In this document: in pieces, positions 11,427 to 22,665 of the stretch
Layout: each line of letters starts with the position of its first letter
Position numbering within the stretch: position 1 is the stretch's first letter
Assembly (NCBI GenBank): GCA_028564705.1
Contig: JAPXFQ010001355.1
Coordinates: 1,054,001 to 1,118,000 of the forward strand
Source: Apricaphanius iberus
Lineage: Eukaryota > Chordata > Actinopteri > Cyprinodontiformes > Aphaniidae
Length of the DNA: 64,000 nt
Reading direction: 5' to 3'
Position numbers and translations under genes: made by a program
The notes under the pieces: generated by a model
The model's database searches: none
The model's input: the letters and a program-made list of their open reading frames with translations, nothing else
Told to the model about the DNA's origin: nothing

Positions 11427-12519
11427 CTACACAGAAAAACAGAGAAAAAGGAAAGATTTCAATGGAAAATTTTTGGCTTTTGAATCAATGTGACAGCTTA
11501 TTTTTTGGGTTGTTTGAAAATCTGTAATTATTTCACAGATTTTGTTGTAAAGTTTTGGTCTGCATGTCTTTGATGGAGTCAGAATTTAAATTGAAGTTGC
11601 TTCTAAGACATAGGGGAGTATGGCCAAAGGAAATCAACAACCAGCTTCTATTGTTCAGGCAAAAAAATACAAAAAAATCTATTTAACTGATGGCGAAATG
11701 TCAAATATTTTAAACAGCCTTTCTTAGGGATACAGCACTCTTACATTTGTCAATACATTGGCACAGAACCATCAAAGGTTTGGTTGCAAACAGTCAAAAT
11801 GGTCACACAAAACATGCTGAGAAAAAAAGATAAATTCACTGCAAAGCAAAGACCTACCAGGAACTTATTCTCATGTGGTGCTGTTATGATGTACAACTGC
11901 CAGGGCTGTACAGAGTGACATACATGCAGTGCAATAAAAAGCTTTGCAGACGTAGCACTTGATGGTCTCAAGATACAGAGTGGTTGTAGTCAATATTGAA
12001 AACCACGTGTTACTTTACCAGTGTAATTAGCCTTAAATCCTACAACAGTTCCTACAATTCCTGCGTGTGTGTTACTGGTCCACCAGTAGATGGCATACAC
12101 ATGCTTAGAGAATCCAACAGAGTTCCAAAGAAGGATTTTTGACGGTACATTCACCTAAAAACAACAACCTGAGTGTGCTGGTACTATTCTTTACCACGAT
12201 GTGTCCCAGGAGATACTACATCAGAAGAGCCTGACTATTTAGGTCATAATTGACCATGATACAGACACTTCCGACAAAGAGTGTGAGTTGTTTATGTGCA
12301 CCTGATAAATACAATAATAGAAGACCCACAGCTAGTTGGGTAGTCAGAACTGAAACACAGCCATGCAGTTGATGAGTAACATTATTTATTATTATAGCAG
12401 CTGTTAGACTGTAGAACCATTACAGCTCCCAACAAACTCTATAATTGTCAACATGCTTGCTGTTATTTCCAATGTAGTATCACTTCAAATATGATTTCTG
12501 TGGTTTATTAGTTCAATGT
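11427..12519. other. Probable intron sequence; nothing recognised
   Basis: No repeat ends, RNA motif or second exon with good splice sites were found upstream (minus-strand sense) of the 11.3 kb exon in this stretch. Confidence 0.3.
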
Positions 12520-12770
12520 GAAAATGCTTTATTGATCCCAAAGGACAAAATAATAACTTAGTCTTGTTGTCGGTCATACTATTCGAATTTCTTCAAAGCG
12601 TTGTTGTAAATGCTGATGGCTGTGGGCAGGATGGATTTCCTCTAGCAGTCAGGGTTGGAGTGAATCTGATGAAGCCTCTGACTGAAGACACTCTCTGGTT
12701 GTATGATAGACTCACAAAAAGGATGCTCAGTGTTGTCCATTATTACACATCTCTGTCGTTTGCACAGTTT
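12520..12770 (-). mobile_element. Rex1/Babar-like LINE 3' fragment
   Basis: The plus-strand text starts GCTTTATTGATCCCAAAGGA, the reverse complement of the typical 3' tail of this fish LINE group. It continues through GAAGCCTCTGACTGAAGACA, TTGTATGATAGACTCA and GGATGCTCAGTGTTGTCC. These blocks line up with the 3' part of the larger copy at 54003-55195. All are in minus-strand orientation. The frame is broken and no reverse transcriptase core remains. Confidence 0.75.
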
Positions 12771-13440
12771 TTTGTCACTTTTTGTCAAAAGCCTGTTCAT
12801 GTATAATTTGCAAATATATTTTTTTTCTTGCTCAGTTGAACATTTCTTGAGCTTGAGTATACCATTTTTTATAACTTCACAGTATTTTAGCGTTGTAATT
12901 CTGCCCATACTATAAACTTTTATTGCTAAGTTTGTTTTTTTATATTTTTATTATTTAACTTTGTATGAATCTGTCAGTTTGCTCTTATTACACTTCAATT
13001 TCCCCAGTGTGGGACAGTTAAAGGAATTTCAATTCCATTATTTTTATTGCAAAATGACCTAAATTGATATAGTTTCTTAGTACATATGCACACACACCTA
13101 ATAATGCATCCACACAAACATAAATGAAACTAAAAAGTTACCATTTTCACTGAAATAAAGATGTTTGAAAGTATTTATTGTTATGTTGCATTTATTTTAT
13201 GTATGTTTTGTCTGTTTTTTAATAATGAGATACACTACAGTTGGTTTTTGGAGACTGTAAAAGTCATTCTGTGTTGATGCTACAACTTTTTTTATCTGTG
13301 CTATAAAACCCAGCAACCTCTATAGCAGTTTTGTTGTAGTTAACATAGAACTCTGAGCCTACATGGAGTACCTAGAGGTGCAAGATGTTCAGTGCTCAGG
13401 TACATGGCCAAGATACCCCACAAACACTGAACAATACATT
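12771..13440. other. No feature recognised
   Basis: AT-rich; no repeat end or exon recognised. Confidence 0.3.
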
Positions 13441-13640
13441 TTCATGTTAAAACTTCAAAACTGGGCAGAAATATATGAAAACAGACCTTTCAAAAGATTT
13501 ATGGACTAATGAGATCAAAGTTACTTTTGACGGACCAGATGGATTGGCCTGTCATTAGATCAGTAATGGACACAGAGCTCAATTTCTGCCAGCGAGGTGG
13601 GCTGGGGTATTGATGTTAAGGAGAAGGTAGTAATGCTAAC
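13441..13640 (+). pseudogene. Tc1-like transposase fragment
   Basis: The sequence reads in short shifted frames as TFQKIYGLMR, KVTFDGPDGLA and a block ending in QRGGLGY. This resembles the middle of a Tc1-type transposase around the second catalytic aspartate. It has stops and is flanked by unrelated sequence, so it is a short dead fragment. Confidence 0.5.
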
Positions 13641-13664
13641 TGCCATGTGCTTGTATAGCACTTT

Positions 13665-14000
13665 ATCTAGGACAGAGGTCACCACACAGCTTCACACAAC
13701 ATTAAATCCTTCACTTGCTGATGGTGATGAGCTACATTGTAGCCTCAGCTTCCCTGGGGTACACTGACAGAATTAAGTTTACCATATAATCGACGCCACC
13801 AGGCCCTCTGATGTTAAAAAAGCAGGTGAAGTGTCTCACCCAAGGACACAATGATTTTCCTTACCAACTTGTTGAAAGTGTGTCATGCAAATGTAATTGC
13901 CTTGTCTACCTTGCCTTGAAACCGATAGAGCGGGGGCTCGAACTGGTAACCAGGTTCTTACAGGACAAACTCCTACCAACTTTTCTAGTGGAGCATTTTT
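13665..14000. repeat. Dispersed teleost repeat with CCAAGGACACAA motif
   Basis: The ordered strings GTAGCCTCAGCTTCCCTGGG, CACTGACAGAATTAAG, GACGCCACCAGGCCCTCTGA, GTGAAGTGTCTCACCCAAGG and GGGGGCTCGAACTGGTAACC form a recognisable dispersed fish repeat. The element class is unknown to me; the CTCGAAC block may be tRNA-like. Open frames through it are incidental. Confidence 0.6.
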
Positions 14001-14424
14001 AAGGTTTTGTGGCCATAGTGGCCGTAATTTTACAAGGACACCATAGAAAAGGGGAAAGAAGTCGGGGATGACAAGCAGCAAAGCTCTGTGAGAATGGGAC
14101 TCCGACTCCAAACCCTATGCCCCAAGTGGAACATTTTTGGTTTAAAGATGGACCTGAAGTCAACTCTCAAACTTACAGCAATTCTGGTGCAGGAACTTTT
14201 TAAGAATACCTCAATTTTTATGAAGGACAATGTTCTCTGAATGAACTCTGCCACACTTGACCAAAATCCAAAAGGGTACTCATGCGATGTTCTTTAAGGA
14301 GAAAAAGTCCAGTTGTCCTAACAGTGTCAGGGAGGCAGTACTTACTACTCTACAAAGCGCTGATTAGTTTAAGAGACTGACACACTCCATAAATGGAAGG
14401 CGTGTGTCTCTTGATGAAAAGACG

Positions 14425-14872
14425 GTTTTGGCATTTGTCACTTTACAACCACATACTTCAATGTATTTTCTTGTCATTTTATGTGATAGACCAGGGATCC
14501 TCTAGTCCAGGGCTCAAGGGCCGATGTCCTACCAGTTTTAGAGGTGTCTCTGCTCCAACACAGCTGATTCAAATTCTCTAACTTCCTCCTCAGCATTGCA
14601 AAGTTATACTGAGGCCTGCTAATGAGCCATTATTTGATTTTTGGTGTGTTGAACCAGGGAAAGAACTAAAACCTGCAGGATACCGGCCCTCGAGGCCTGG
14701 AGGTGCGGATCCCTGTGATAGACCAAAACAAACTAGTGCACATTAAAGTAGGACTTCTATCTACCATGAAGGATTTTCCTTCCCCTGAAATTATACACCA
14801 CTTGACCATGAAATCCGTATAAAATACATTGTGGTGGAGGGTATTAAAAGTTTTGCAAAGCACTGCAGATAA
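14425..14872. mobile_element. Tc1-type non-autonomous element, split by a nested hAT MITE
   Basis: The left part (to 14491) contains CATTTGTCACTTTACAACCA, CTTCAATGTATTTTC and TTTTATGTGATAGAC. The right part (from 14716) continues AACAAACTAGTGCACAT, and ends with AAAATACATTGTGGTGGAGG and AAAAGTTTTGCAAAGCACTG. The two outer ends are roughly inverted to each other, as in Tc1-type TIRs with the GCAAAG-CACTG terminus. No transposase remains. A related right-end piece is at 23390-23530. Confidence 0.7.
14492..14715. mobile_element. hAT-type MITE with perfect 8-bp target duplication
   Basis: The element begins CAGGGATCC and ends GGATCCCTG, and its subterminal parts CCAGGGCTCAAGGGCCG and CCGGCCCTCGAGGCCTGG are inverted copies. 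It is flanked by TGATAGAC at 14484-14491 and again at 14716-14723, an exact 8-bp duplication as expected for hAT transposition. The 224-bp interior has no coding potential. The insertion sits inside a Tc1-type element, so it is the younger event. Confidence 0.92.
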
Positions 14873-16235
14873 AATAGGAAGGCTTTAGTAATAGGACTGC
14901 ATTAAAAACAATAGGGAAAAGAGAAAGGGAAGCCATAAATATTGGAAAAATGGGGGCCAAACATCAAAGTAGACATAGAAGGAGAGTAAAGCGGTGCAGT
15001 GAAATATGAGTCAGGGGGGCACAACTTTTTTGATTGCGAAATGTTGGGTGAACAAACTCAGATGGCAAGGCCTTTAGCAACATGAGTCAAAACCAAAAAC
15101 CACAAACAGATCATGTGCTTTATTATCGCACCAAATGTAGAAAGCAGCCTCTCAAAAACAAAAAAGGACGTGCATCTGTCCAAATATCCAGATTCCCATG
15201 TGGCAAAATAAAAAAATGCTCATTACACTCTTCATCATGAGTACTATTTCACAGCTTTTTCCACTTCACCAAAAACATGTTAATGGGGTTTTGTCTCAAC
15301 AGTTAGCTCGAGGGATAGCCACCTGTTTCATCCGCACACGCATACAAAAATCCTGGTCAATTATGAAGAATGCAGTAATCATTGTTGCACTGCTTGTTTT
15401 TCTGCCAGATATTCCCTATCCATGCTAGGCTCACATTTCCATCTCACAGAACCACCTCAGGGAAGCCAGCATAGACATGGCAGCATGTTTGTTTAAAGCT
15501 TGAAATGCTTTATTTAACTAAGGGCATCAAATACATTTTTAAGAAAGGACAGACAAAAAGACAGCCTGTGACCTTTGCTACAGCTCTTCCCTCCTCAAAC
15601 GTACAAAGCAAATACCAAAGATCACCCAGCATAGGCGCCGTCGGGGGTGGGGTGGAGGTTAGCACAGACAGGGGGCCCTTTGAGGGCTAGCAATATGTAT
15701 TGTCTTGTGTAAGTTTTTTAAATGAAATATTTCATTTGATCTGTTAAAATAAGCAAATTATATATGGTTGGGATTCAATATAAAAAAAAATCCTCGAATA
15801 ATGTATGATATCATTTCACCCCTCTCCCTTACTGAATGGTATCGTCTGACACTGGCAGCGGCACATGCGAAATGTGTACAGTATGCTTCGCCTATGTGAA
15901 CAATTCCTTCCCTTCACTGCTTTGGAAGATCTTTTATGTCAAACTGTTTCTTAATTTAGGTCAAAGTAGGATTAGCCTTTTAAAACCCAGTGTTACAACT
16001 TTTTAGTTTTGTGTGTCAGCCGCTGTGAGATACAGGAGGATGTATAGATGCTGAACTAGCCACGTTGCTACTGGATTGTTAAGTGATAAATGCTTGCTCC
16101 TGGGTTATTTGGGCATGATGATACGATATAGTGCCAGGAAAATTGTTTGATAGTTTACCAACTGACACCCTGTCAGTTGTTAATCGCTATTCATTTTATT
16201 CTGGTAAATTAATACACTACTGTTAGAAATCGGAG
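14873..16235. other. No gene recognised
   Basis: Mixed sequence. Near 15630-15680 a G-rich string GCGCCGTCGGGGGTGGGGT may be the end of a DNA element, but no partner end was found. Open frames here lack any recognisable domain. Confidence 0.3.
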
Positions 16236-16239
16236 AGGT

Positions 16240-17165
16240 ATTATAAGGTCTAGTGTCTATGTAAGTAACTATAAGCTTTATCAAAAAGGAAGGCCTTAAG
16301 CCTAGTCTTAAAAACAGACAGAGTATCTGCCTCACCAACTAAAACTGGGAGCTCTCACAGGAGAGGAGCCTGATAACTAAAAGATCATCCTCCCATTGTA
16401 CTTTTAGAAATCCTAGGAACTACCAGTAGACCTGCATTCTGAGAACGAAGTGCTCTGTTAGGAACATATGGAACAATCAGATCTCTGATGTACGATGGAG
16501 CTTGATTATTAAGGGCTTTATACGTAAGGTGGAGGATCTTAAACTCTATTCTGGATTTAACAGGGAGCCAATGGAGAGAAGCCAAAACGGGAGAAATGTG
16601 ATCTCTCTTTTTAAAATTCATCAGAACACTTGCTGCTGCATTTTGGATCAACTGAAGGCTTTTAATTGCATGTTGTGGACTTCCTGATAATAAGGAATTA
16701 CAGTAGTCTAGCCTCGAAGTCACAAATGCATGGACTAGTTTCTCTGCATCACTCCTGGACAGGATGTTTCTAATTTTAGCAATATTCCTAAGGTGAAAGA
16801 AAGAAATCCTAGAAATCTGTTTAATATGAGATTTAAATGTCATGTCTTGGTCAAAAATTACACCAAGGTTCTTTTCATTATTACCAGAGGCCAATTTAAT
16901 TCCATCCAGATGAAGTGATTGACCTAGCAGTTTCCCTTTTAAAGGTTCCAGTCCAAAGACAACAACCTCTGTCTTGTCCGAATTTAGGAGCAGAAAATTC
17001 AGAGTCATCCAAGTTTTTATGTGTTCCAGACATGCTTGTAATCTACCTAACTGATTGGTTTCATCAGGTTTTATGGATAAATATAATTGTGTATCATCAG
17101 CATAACTGTGGAAATTCATACCATGTTGTCTAATTATTTTACCAATTCGAGGCATATATAATAAT
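16240..17165 (-). pseudogene. L2-like non-LTR retrotransposon, reverse transcriptase C-terminal part
   Basis: An uninterrupted minus-strand frame (16385-17179, about 264 codons) contains the reverse transcriptase catalytic box FHSYADDTQLYL. It is followed by LNSDKTEVVVFG, LGVIFDQDMTFKSHIKQI, LVHAFVTSRLDYCNSLLSG, LQLIQNAAASVL, LASLHWLPVKSRIEFKIL and RDLIVPYVP. This is the order of the thumb and C-terminal region of L2-type LINE ORF2 proteins. After the stop at about 16385, a shifted frame continues with VFKTRLKAFLFDKAYSYL, so a frameshift breaks the last residues. The N-terminal endonuclease and first RT motifs are absent, typical of 5' truncation. The copy is dead but relatively young, since the frame is long. 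Confidence 0.85.
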
Positions 17166-17329
17166 AATTGGAACCGCAAAGAAACGAAATTATGACCTGC
17201 ATAATCAAAAGGTCATATCAAAGCAAAGAGTTAGCCTACAATCTCAACACAATGCAAACATCCCCTGCAGAGCAAGATGGAGGTTTAGAGAATATGTTCT
17301 GTAGATGTTTGTACTTTTTCGTGTATTTC

Positions 17330-17396
17330 TCCATCCATCCATCCATCTGGTGCGTATCACCAGCAATCAGTTGGCGAGAGGCGGGGGGTCTGCTCA
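17330..17396 (-). repeat. Short 3' tail fragment of the SINE/LINE-tail repeat
   Basis: Reads (CCAT)n followed by a GGCGAGAGGCGGGG block. This is the minus-strand form of the tail seen complete at 24505-24560. Only about 65 bp remain. Confidence 0.55.
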
Positions 17397-17677
17397 TATA
17401 AAATACTACTTAGTACTTTTTGTGTACAGAGACATAATAGACAGACTTTTTTATCTTTGCCAAAGGACCGAATCTCAGACGTTTTGTTACTGTCAATTAT
17501 TGATTCTAAATATATATATTTTTTTGCTTAAAGAATATGATTTCTGGAAAAATATGGAAATAAGAAAAATCTAATGGAATTCGCGTTTAAAATTTTCGGA
17601 AGAATGAACAACTTTCACGGGCTTTAGGCAAGTAGCTGAAGGCAGACTTACTTTGGTCATTTTAGGCAAGTTGTGGC
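17397..17677. other. No feature recognised
   Basis: AT-rich spacer between the SINE tail and the 545-bp MITE. Confidence 0.3.
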
Positions 17678-18222
17678 CAGTGTTGGGGAGAATACTTTGT
17701 ATTTAATTACAGAATACTGAATACCTGCTTTAAATTGTATTTTGTAAAGTTTTCCATTACTTTGCTGAATCCACTTACTGTATTCTAAATACCTGGAATA
17801 TTCCCCTTAAAAACAGCATTTAAGTCTGTATGTCACAGAATGTGCTGGTAGCTACTCCTGCAGGAAAACAGGGGGATAAAAATAAAGTATTTCATTATTT
17901 TTGGCACAACACTGCTACCGCTCAGCGACAAAAACCATCCAAACAAACAAGCAAACTGTTTTGTAGCTGTAATATCTCTTTACATTTTATTAGATTTTAT
18001 ATTTAGGCATTTGAAATGAAGTTTAGCTGGTTTGCAGCCACAGCCAATTAGGCTATTTTCAACTTTCTGTTATAAATGTGCAAAGTATTCCAATGGTATT
18101 ACGAAAGTAACTGTATTCTGAATACCATGTTTAAAAATAGTAACTAACGGAATATAGCTACTCATAATTAGTATTCTAAATACGTAATGCTGGTACATGT
18201 ATTCCGTTACTACCCAACACTG
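17678..18222. mobile_element. 545-bp MITE, probably hAT-type
   Basis: Starts CAGTGTTGGGGAGAATAC and ends TTACTACCCAACACTG, giving clear terminal inverted repeats. The inner ends carry many ATTCTGAATAC/GTATTC words in both orientations. The left flank ends in GTTGTGGC and the right begins GTGGTGGC, a 7-of-8 match consistent with an aged 8-bp duplication. There is no coding content. Confidence 0.85.
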
Positions 18223-18237
18223 GTGGTGGCCATAGTC

Positions 18238-18350
18238 AGTCTGTAAGGGTCCTGCATGTTTTAGTTCTGTTCCTGGTTCAACACACCTGAATCAAAGCAT
18301 GACTCTGCAGAAACTTTGCTAAAACACAGCTGATTCAAATGGTTCAACCA
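18238..18350. repeat. Fragment of the CAGGGATC-type hAT MITE family
   Basis: Contains TCCTGCATGTTTTAG, GGTTCAACACACCTGAATCA and AACACAGCTGATTCAAA. These match the interior of the MITE at 14492-14715, which has CAACACAGCTGATTCAAATT and AACCTGCAGGATACC on opposite strands. The terminal bases are lost. Confidence 0.6.
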
Positions 18351-18889
18351 AATCCGCAGATTTGGAGCCGAACATCCATCAGTTCAGAAAAAGGGTTTAT
18401 TTTTTATGAGTAAATAAATATAGCATATTTGTTGAGTTAGGAAAATTAAATTAGTTAATTAAGTTTAAACTAATATATTTCGTTAAGTTAAAGTACTAAT
18501 TAAGGTTCTCTCTCAACAGAGTTGCATATGGCCGTGAAGAAGCTGCTACAGGTATAAACCACTATTTATTTTGCTTCTAGGTTTTAAATAATTGTATAAA
18601 ACATATTTGCTGATCTGTAGGTCATCCAGACATTTGATCTCATCTAAAAACATGAGTTGGACCTCTTGCACATAAAGTTGGAGAGCAGTAAGTGTGTAAG
18701 AACCTAAAACATTTTCAAGAAAAAGATGATAAAAGGCCAAAAAATAAAAACATACTTGACGATAAACGAAGGAGAAAGTATTAAGTAATAAAGTTTAAAA
18801 AAATCCTGTGAAGAAAATGGAAATAAGCCACTTGTAAATGTCAACAGCAGACACATTGTGTTACCTCTCTCTAAACAGAAGCACTTCTC

Positions 18890-19272
18890 GTACCTCTGTG
18901 TCCTCTCCTGTTTCTGAAAAAGGCTACACGCTGACATTAACTAGCTGTCAGGTGTTGTGGGAGCGAGCCGCCGGCTGCTGGCGTGCCGGTGTCAGGCTCT
19001 TTAAGCATGAATGAATACTACACCTGTAGCTACAGCGGCACAGAGTCAGCAGCTCGCTCTGTTAGCATTGCTGCCGCGCCGGCTAATGTGATGTCTTCTC
19101 TAGTTAGCTGTCAGTGCTCTGCCAACGCTGCTCAGATGACAGTTTGTGCTCGGTGGTATCGCTGTTAGCTTCCTGCTGATGTCAGCTTGGATCAGTGAGA
19201 AGTCAGACGGTGCTGGTGGGATGCTTTGAGAACTTTGGTGTTGGGGAATACATCCTCTCTAAGCTGTTTTAG
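18890..19272. promoter_or_regulatory. CpG-rich putative promoter/first exon, possibly bidirectional
   Basis: The stretch 18955-19200 has many CpGs (GAGCGAGCCGCCGG, GCTGCCGCGCCGG) in an otherwise CpG-poor window, as at vertebrate CpG-island promoters. On the plus strand it ends in TTTTAG|GTAAGTGG at 19272/19273, a near-ideal 5' splice donor, as for a 5'-UTR exon. On the minus strand ACACAG|GTACGAG at about 18894 is another good donor; it follows an ATG at 18937 that encodes MSACSLFQKQERTQ before the splice. That minus-strand exon could be the start of the gene whose internal exon is at 11331-11426, but no intermediate exon links them. Transcript data are needed to choose the strand. Confidence 0.5.
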
Positions 19273-21138
19273 GTAAGTGGTAAACATGGTGGTTAGCAGC
19301 CTTTTTTGATTAGAACTTCAAAGGCATAGTAGTTCCCTACAAACACCAAACAGTGTGTCAAATGCCGGGGTATTTCTCACGTTTCTTGATAACCATAAAC
19401 TTTGAAAATTGCCTGAACTGCTGTTCTGTAATCAGTCTGCTAAAATTAGAGTAATGACCATGTATAAATACGGCAAAACTATTACAGACAAAAACATAGA
19501 GTGTAATTTTCAGAAGCCTTCATCAATTAAATCATTATATACAGCTAATGGTTAGTTCACACTAAACATTGACCCTGAACTAGTGTTGTGCTGAAGTAAT
19601 GAAAAATAGATTCTGAGTCGATTCTTGTATATTTATTTGATTATTCTATTTATTTTTTAATAAATGCCCGTTTCTCAATATGCGTACTTGTGTGGATTTG
19701 TGTACTCGCGTACTTGAGAAACGTCATCATCAGCGGTCCCATGCCTACTCTGAATATTGTCTTTGAATTTCAGAAACAACTCTTCCCTTGTGTTTTAGGT
19801 AAACAAGGTTTCATGGTGGATCATTTGACCCAACTTCAACCTAAGGCTTTAAAAGGCTTTAAAGCTTTGATTATTCAATTACTTTAGGCTGAATTGTTTA
19901 CAGTGCTGCAAACATTTTTTTAAGCAAGGCTTTTTCTTCATTGCAAAAGTATAATCTTAGATATTTTTTTGTTGCACAATCTTACTAGATTTGTAAGAGT
20001 CCTAAGGGATATTCCATGAAACGAGAAAAAAATCTAGCCTAATTTGAAATATCCTTGCTTGAATTACCATAACAGTTCAATCCAGGCTTATTTGCTTCCA
20101 CGAACGAAACTCAGGTAAATTCAACACCCGCTTGTTCAAGCAAGGCTCATGTATGTCAACGCTACACTACATGCAGCACCTGTCAATCAATGCTAGACAG
20201 TTGAGGATGGACAGATAGGAAAGAGCTGTGTTCTTCTCCCATGCTGAGAAAACGTATTAATGCAGCCTATGAGCATCACAATTAAAAAATGCCAAAGGGA
20301 ATGCAGAGAAAATGCAGTCCAGTGATGAAGTAGAAGACGAAGCTAGATTGTCATTCCATGTGTGTTGAAAATTCAGGTTAGCCTCATTCATGGGACATAA
20401 TCTGGGGAAATTGACTCACGATTGTCAAAGTAAGTCTGACTTTTGAAATTAGCTCGCTTTGGGGAAAAACCCTCTGGATTCTATAGTGCCTTCTTCTGTT
20501 CAGGTCACCCCACAGGTTATCAACGGGTCTAGGTTCAGGGACAAAATAATGATTGACCAATTGGAAATGGTAGGGGGTAGGTGTTTTTGTCATTGATCTG
20601 TGTTTGTCATGTGGCGGCCATTTTCTTTTCCCCGTGTGTGATATTGTTTAGCTAAATCAGTATTTAAGTTCCCCGATGTCAGTTAAGACGGTCAGTTTGT
20701 TTAAGGTTCTGTTACGTATGCTTTTAAGCCTAGTTTATTAAGTTGACCTCCATTATTGGCCTGCTTGTACAAATTTTGGATGTGTTAACCATTTCTCACA
20801 TTTTTGGGTAAATGAAAACCCAGACTTTGAATTAAACACCAGTGTACTCCATTAAATACCGTGTAGAGATGAACAACCTCCATTATGTCAGGAACAGAAA
20901 AAGCCAGAGAAGCATTTGGTATGCAGATAGTATCTAATATTGTTATGTAGGCTTGTTGAGCTTTTTTTTTTTTTACACCCCTTACTAACCTTTTAAATAT
21001 GGGCCATGTGCTTTTCACCCATCTTTACCTGGGTTGCCAAGACAGTAAAAAATCCTTTGTGAAATGTTTCCTTTTTTTTGCTGTTGTCCTCCTAAAGTCA
21101 ATATTCCACCCTTAGATTATAAAAAAAGAAAGCCGGTT
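19273..21138. other. Probable intron/intergenic; traces of DNA elements
   Basis: At 19665-19735 the strings CGTTTCTCAATATGCGTACT and GCGTACTTGAGAAACG form an inverted pair about 40 bp apart. At 20030-20200 the text resembles a degenerate Harbinger-like end, without decisive motifs. No exon was recognised. Confidence 0.3.
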
Positions 21139-21905
21139 CTCATCTTGGTTGAGACCACTTGGATGTGCTTGTGCTCTTGAATTGGTTGGGAGTTGTAAAA
21201 TGCCTTTTGACAAGTCCTTGAGTGGGCAACAAGGACAAGACAGTAACCATCCTTAGTGTCTGCCCGTCAGGCTGTAAATCAGCCATAAAATGCCTAATTA
21301 ACTCTGCAGTGCTGTAAACAAGCTCCACTGCACTAGCCTTTATCAACTGGAAAGACAAAAAGGAAGAAGACTGGCAGGGGTGTGCATTTCCACATTTCGT
21401 CCCCTCGTATAGATTCAAAGCAGGTACCAAAAAATTCAGAGTGAATCACAAAGAGACCCAAAGTTACCATTTAGAGTGAGAAATTCTTCATGCCTGCACT
21501 TCCATACACTTGTTTATCTAGCCTCAAGGGGAGGCCTGACATCCAAATACGCATTCAGCCGTCCTTCCATCCTCTCGGCCGTGACAGCCGGACAGACAGA
21601 CACATAAACAGCCCGGAGCTGCAACAATGAAGCCAATCACATGGCGAATTATGCTTCACAGAACGCCGCTTAACCAAAGCAGCACCTGTGAGCTCAAATT
21701 GCCGGTCCTGTTAGATGGATTGGAAATATCTGCGTAATGTGCTGTTTGCTGATTTCGAAAGCACTCCTGTGCAAATGGCAAGCTTAAAAAACACAAGTGG
21801 CTCACTGCTACGACAGCTGCAATTAAACACCACTTCAGCTCAGCTAGGGCACAACTGTTGGAAATAAACACACATTTATGTGGAGGTAGATGAGGCATGC
21901 ATTCT
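21139..21905. other. Candidate conserved non-coding block
   Basis: This stretch has no repeat ends and no credible long frame. It is more balanced in composition than its surroundings and rich in regulatory-like words, for example GCATAATTCGCCAT in reverse, GCCAATCACATG, TTATGCTTCAC, CAGCTGCAATTA and GCTGTAAATCAGCC. This is how vertebrate enhancers look, but conservation cannot be tested from one sequence, so the call is an inference. Confidence 0.3.
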
Positions 21906-22534
21906 GTATCCTATAGCACCAAATTACGGTAAACATATGCATAAAACCAGTTGCCACTGATGTTTTCTATTGACCAAATATCTAGATGCTTTCAGACATT
22001 TCAGAAATATCTTACATCTATAGGAAGCAGTTAGCTTTCTCTTTAGTTTTCTTTAGTCAGCATTGCAGGAACTATGGATGATTAAACCTTTTAAAACTTT
22101 TACCTGCTGGGAGCAAGTCCATGGAGCTTTCTGTCTGACACCGGATTCAAAACTATGCTTTTCAGTCACAACTTGGTCGGGGGAGGGGTAGCAAGTATTT
22201 AAGGACATCAAATGACCATAGCCATTCTTCCAGCGGCATCAATGGGACATCTGTGGACGTAACTACACAGGAAAAGTTACTGGCTCTTGTCATTTTGTAA
22301 GCAGATTTGTAGCAGAGTAGTAGAGAGAAAAACATCCCCCGACTCTGGCTAATCATCATGGACATAAGTTCTGCTTTTTCTGATTAGACTTTTTACAAGT
22401 AAAAAAAAAAAAAATTATGATTTCATGACGATGATCTGTTTTTTTTGGGGTTTTTTTCACCTAACACACATCACAAAGTAACATTCTATGTCATAGGTAA
22501 GTGTTGTAGAACTTGAAGAAGATAAGAAGCAGGG
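21906..22534. other. No feature recognised
   Basis: AT-rich with short homopolymers near 22400-22455. Confidence 0.3.
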
Positions 22535-22665
22535 CTGAGGCACTCATGAGGATCAAAAAGATTTTAAAAAAGCCTTTATTGTTCCATGGCTATAAAAGTA
22601 AAAACGTGCCTACGCGTTTCAGCCGTAGGGCCTTCTTCGGGGCACAATGTTTGTGAAACTGTTCA
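22535..22665 (-). mobile_element. Retroelement end with CTACGCGTTTC/GGCCTTCTTCGG motif
   Basis: The plus strand reads GCCTACGCGTTTCAGC, CGTAGGGCCTTCTTCGGGGC. On the minus strand this gives a GGCC-CTAC-GGCT hairpin followed by GAAACGCGTAGG. That arrangement is a common vertebrate retroelement end, often seen with intact CTGATGAAGGCC, and probably belongs to Penelope-like elements. Here CTGATGA is degraded to CCGAAGA. A hammerhead-type fold has been described for Penelope-like ends; whether this piece derives from one is uncertain. No coding sequence accompanies it. Confidence 0.45.
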
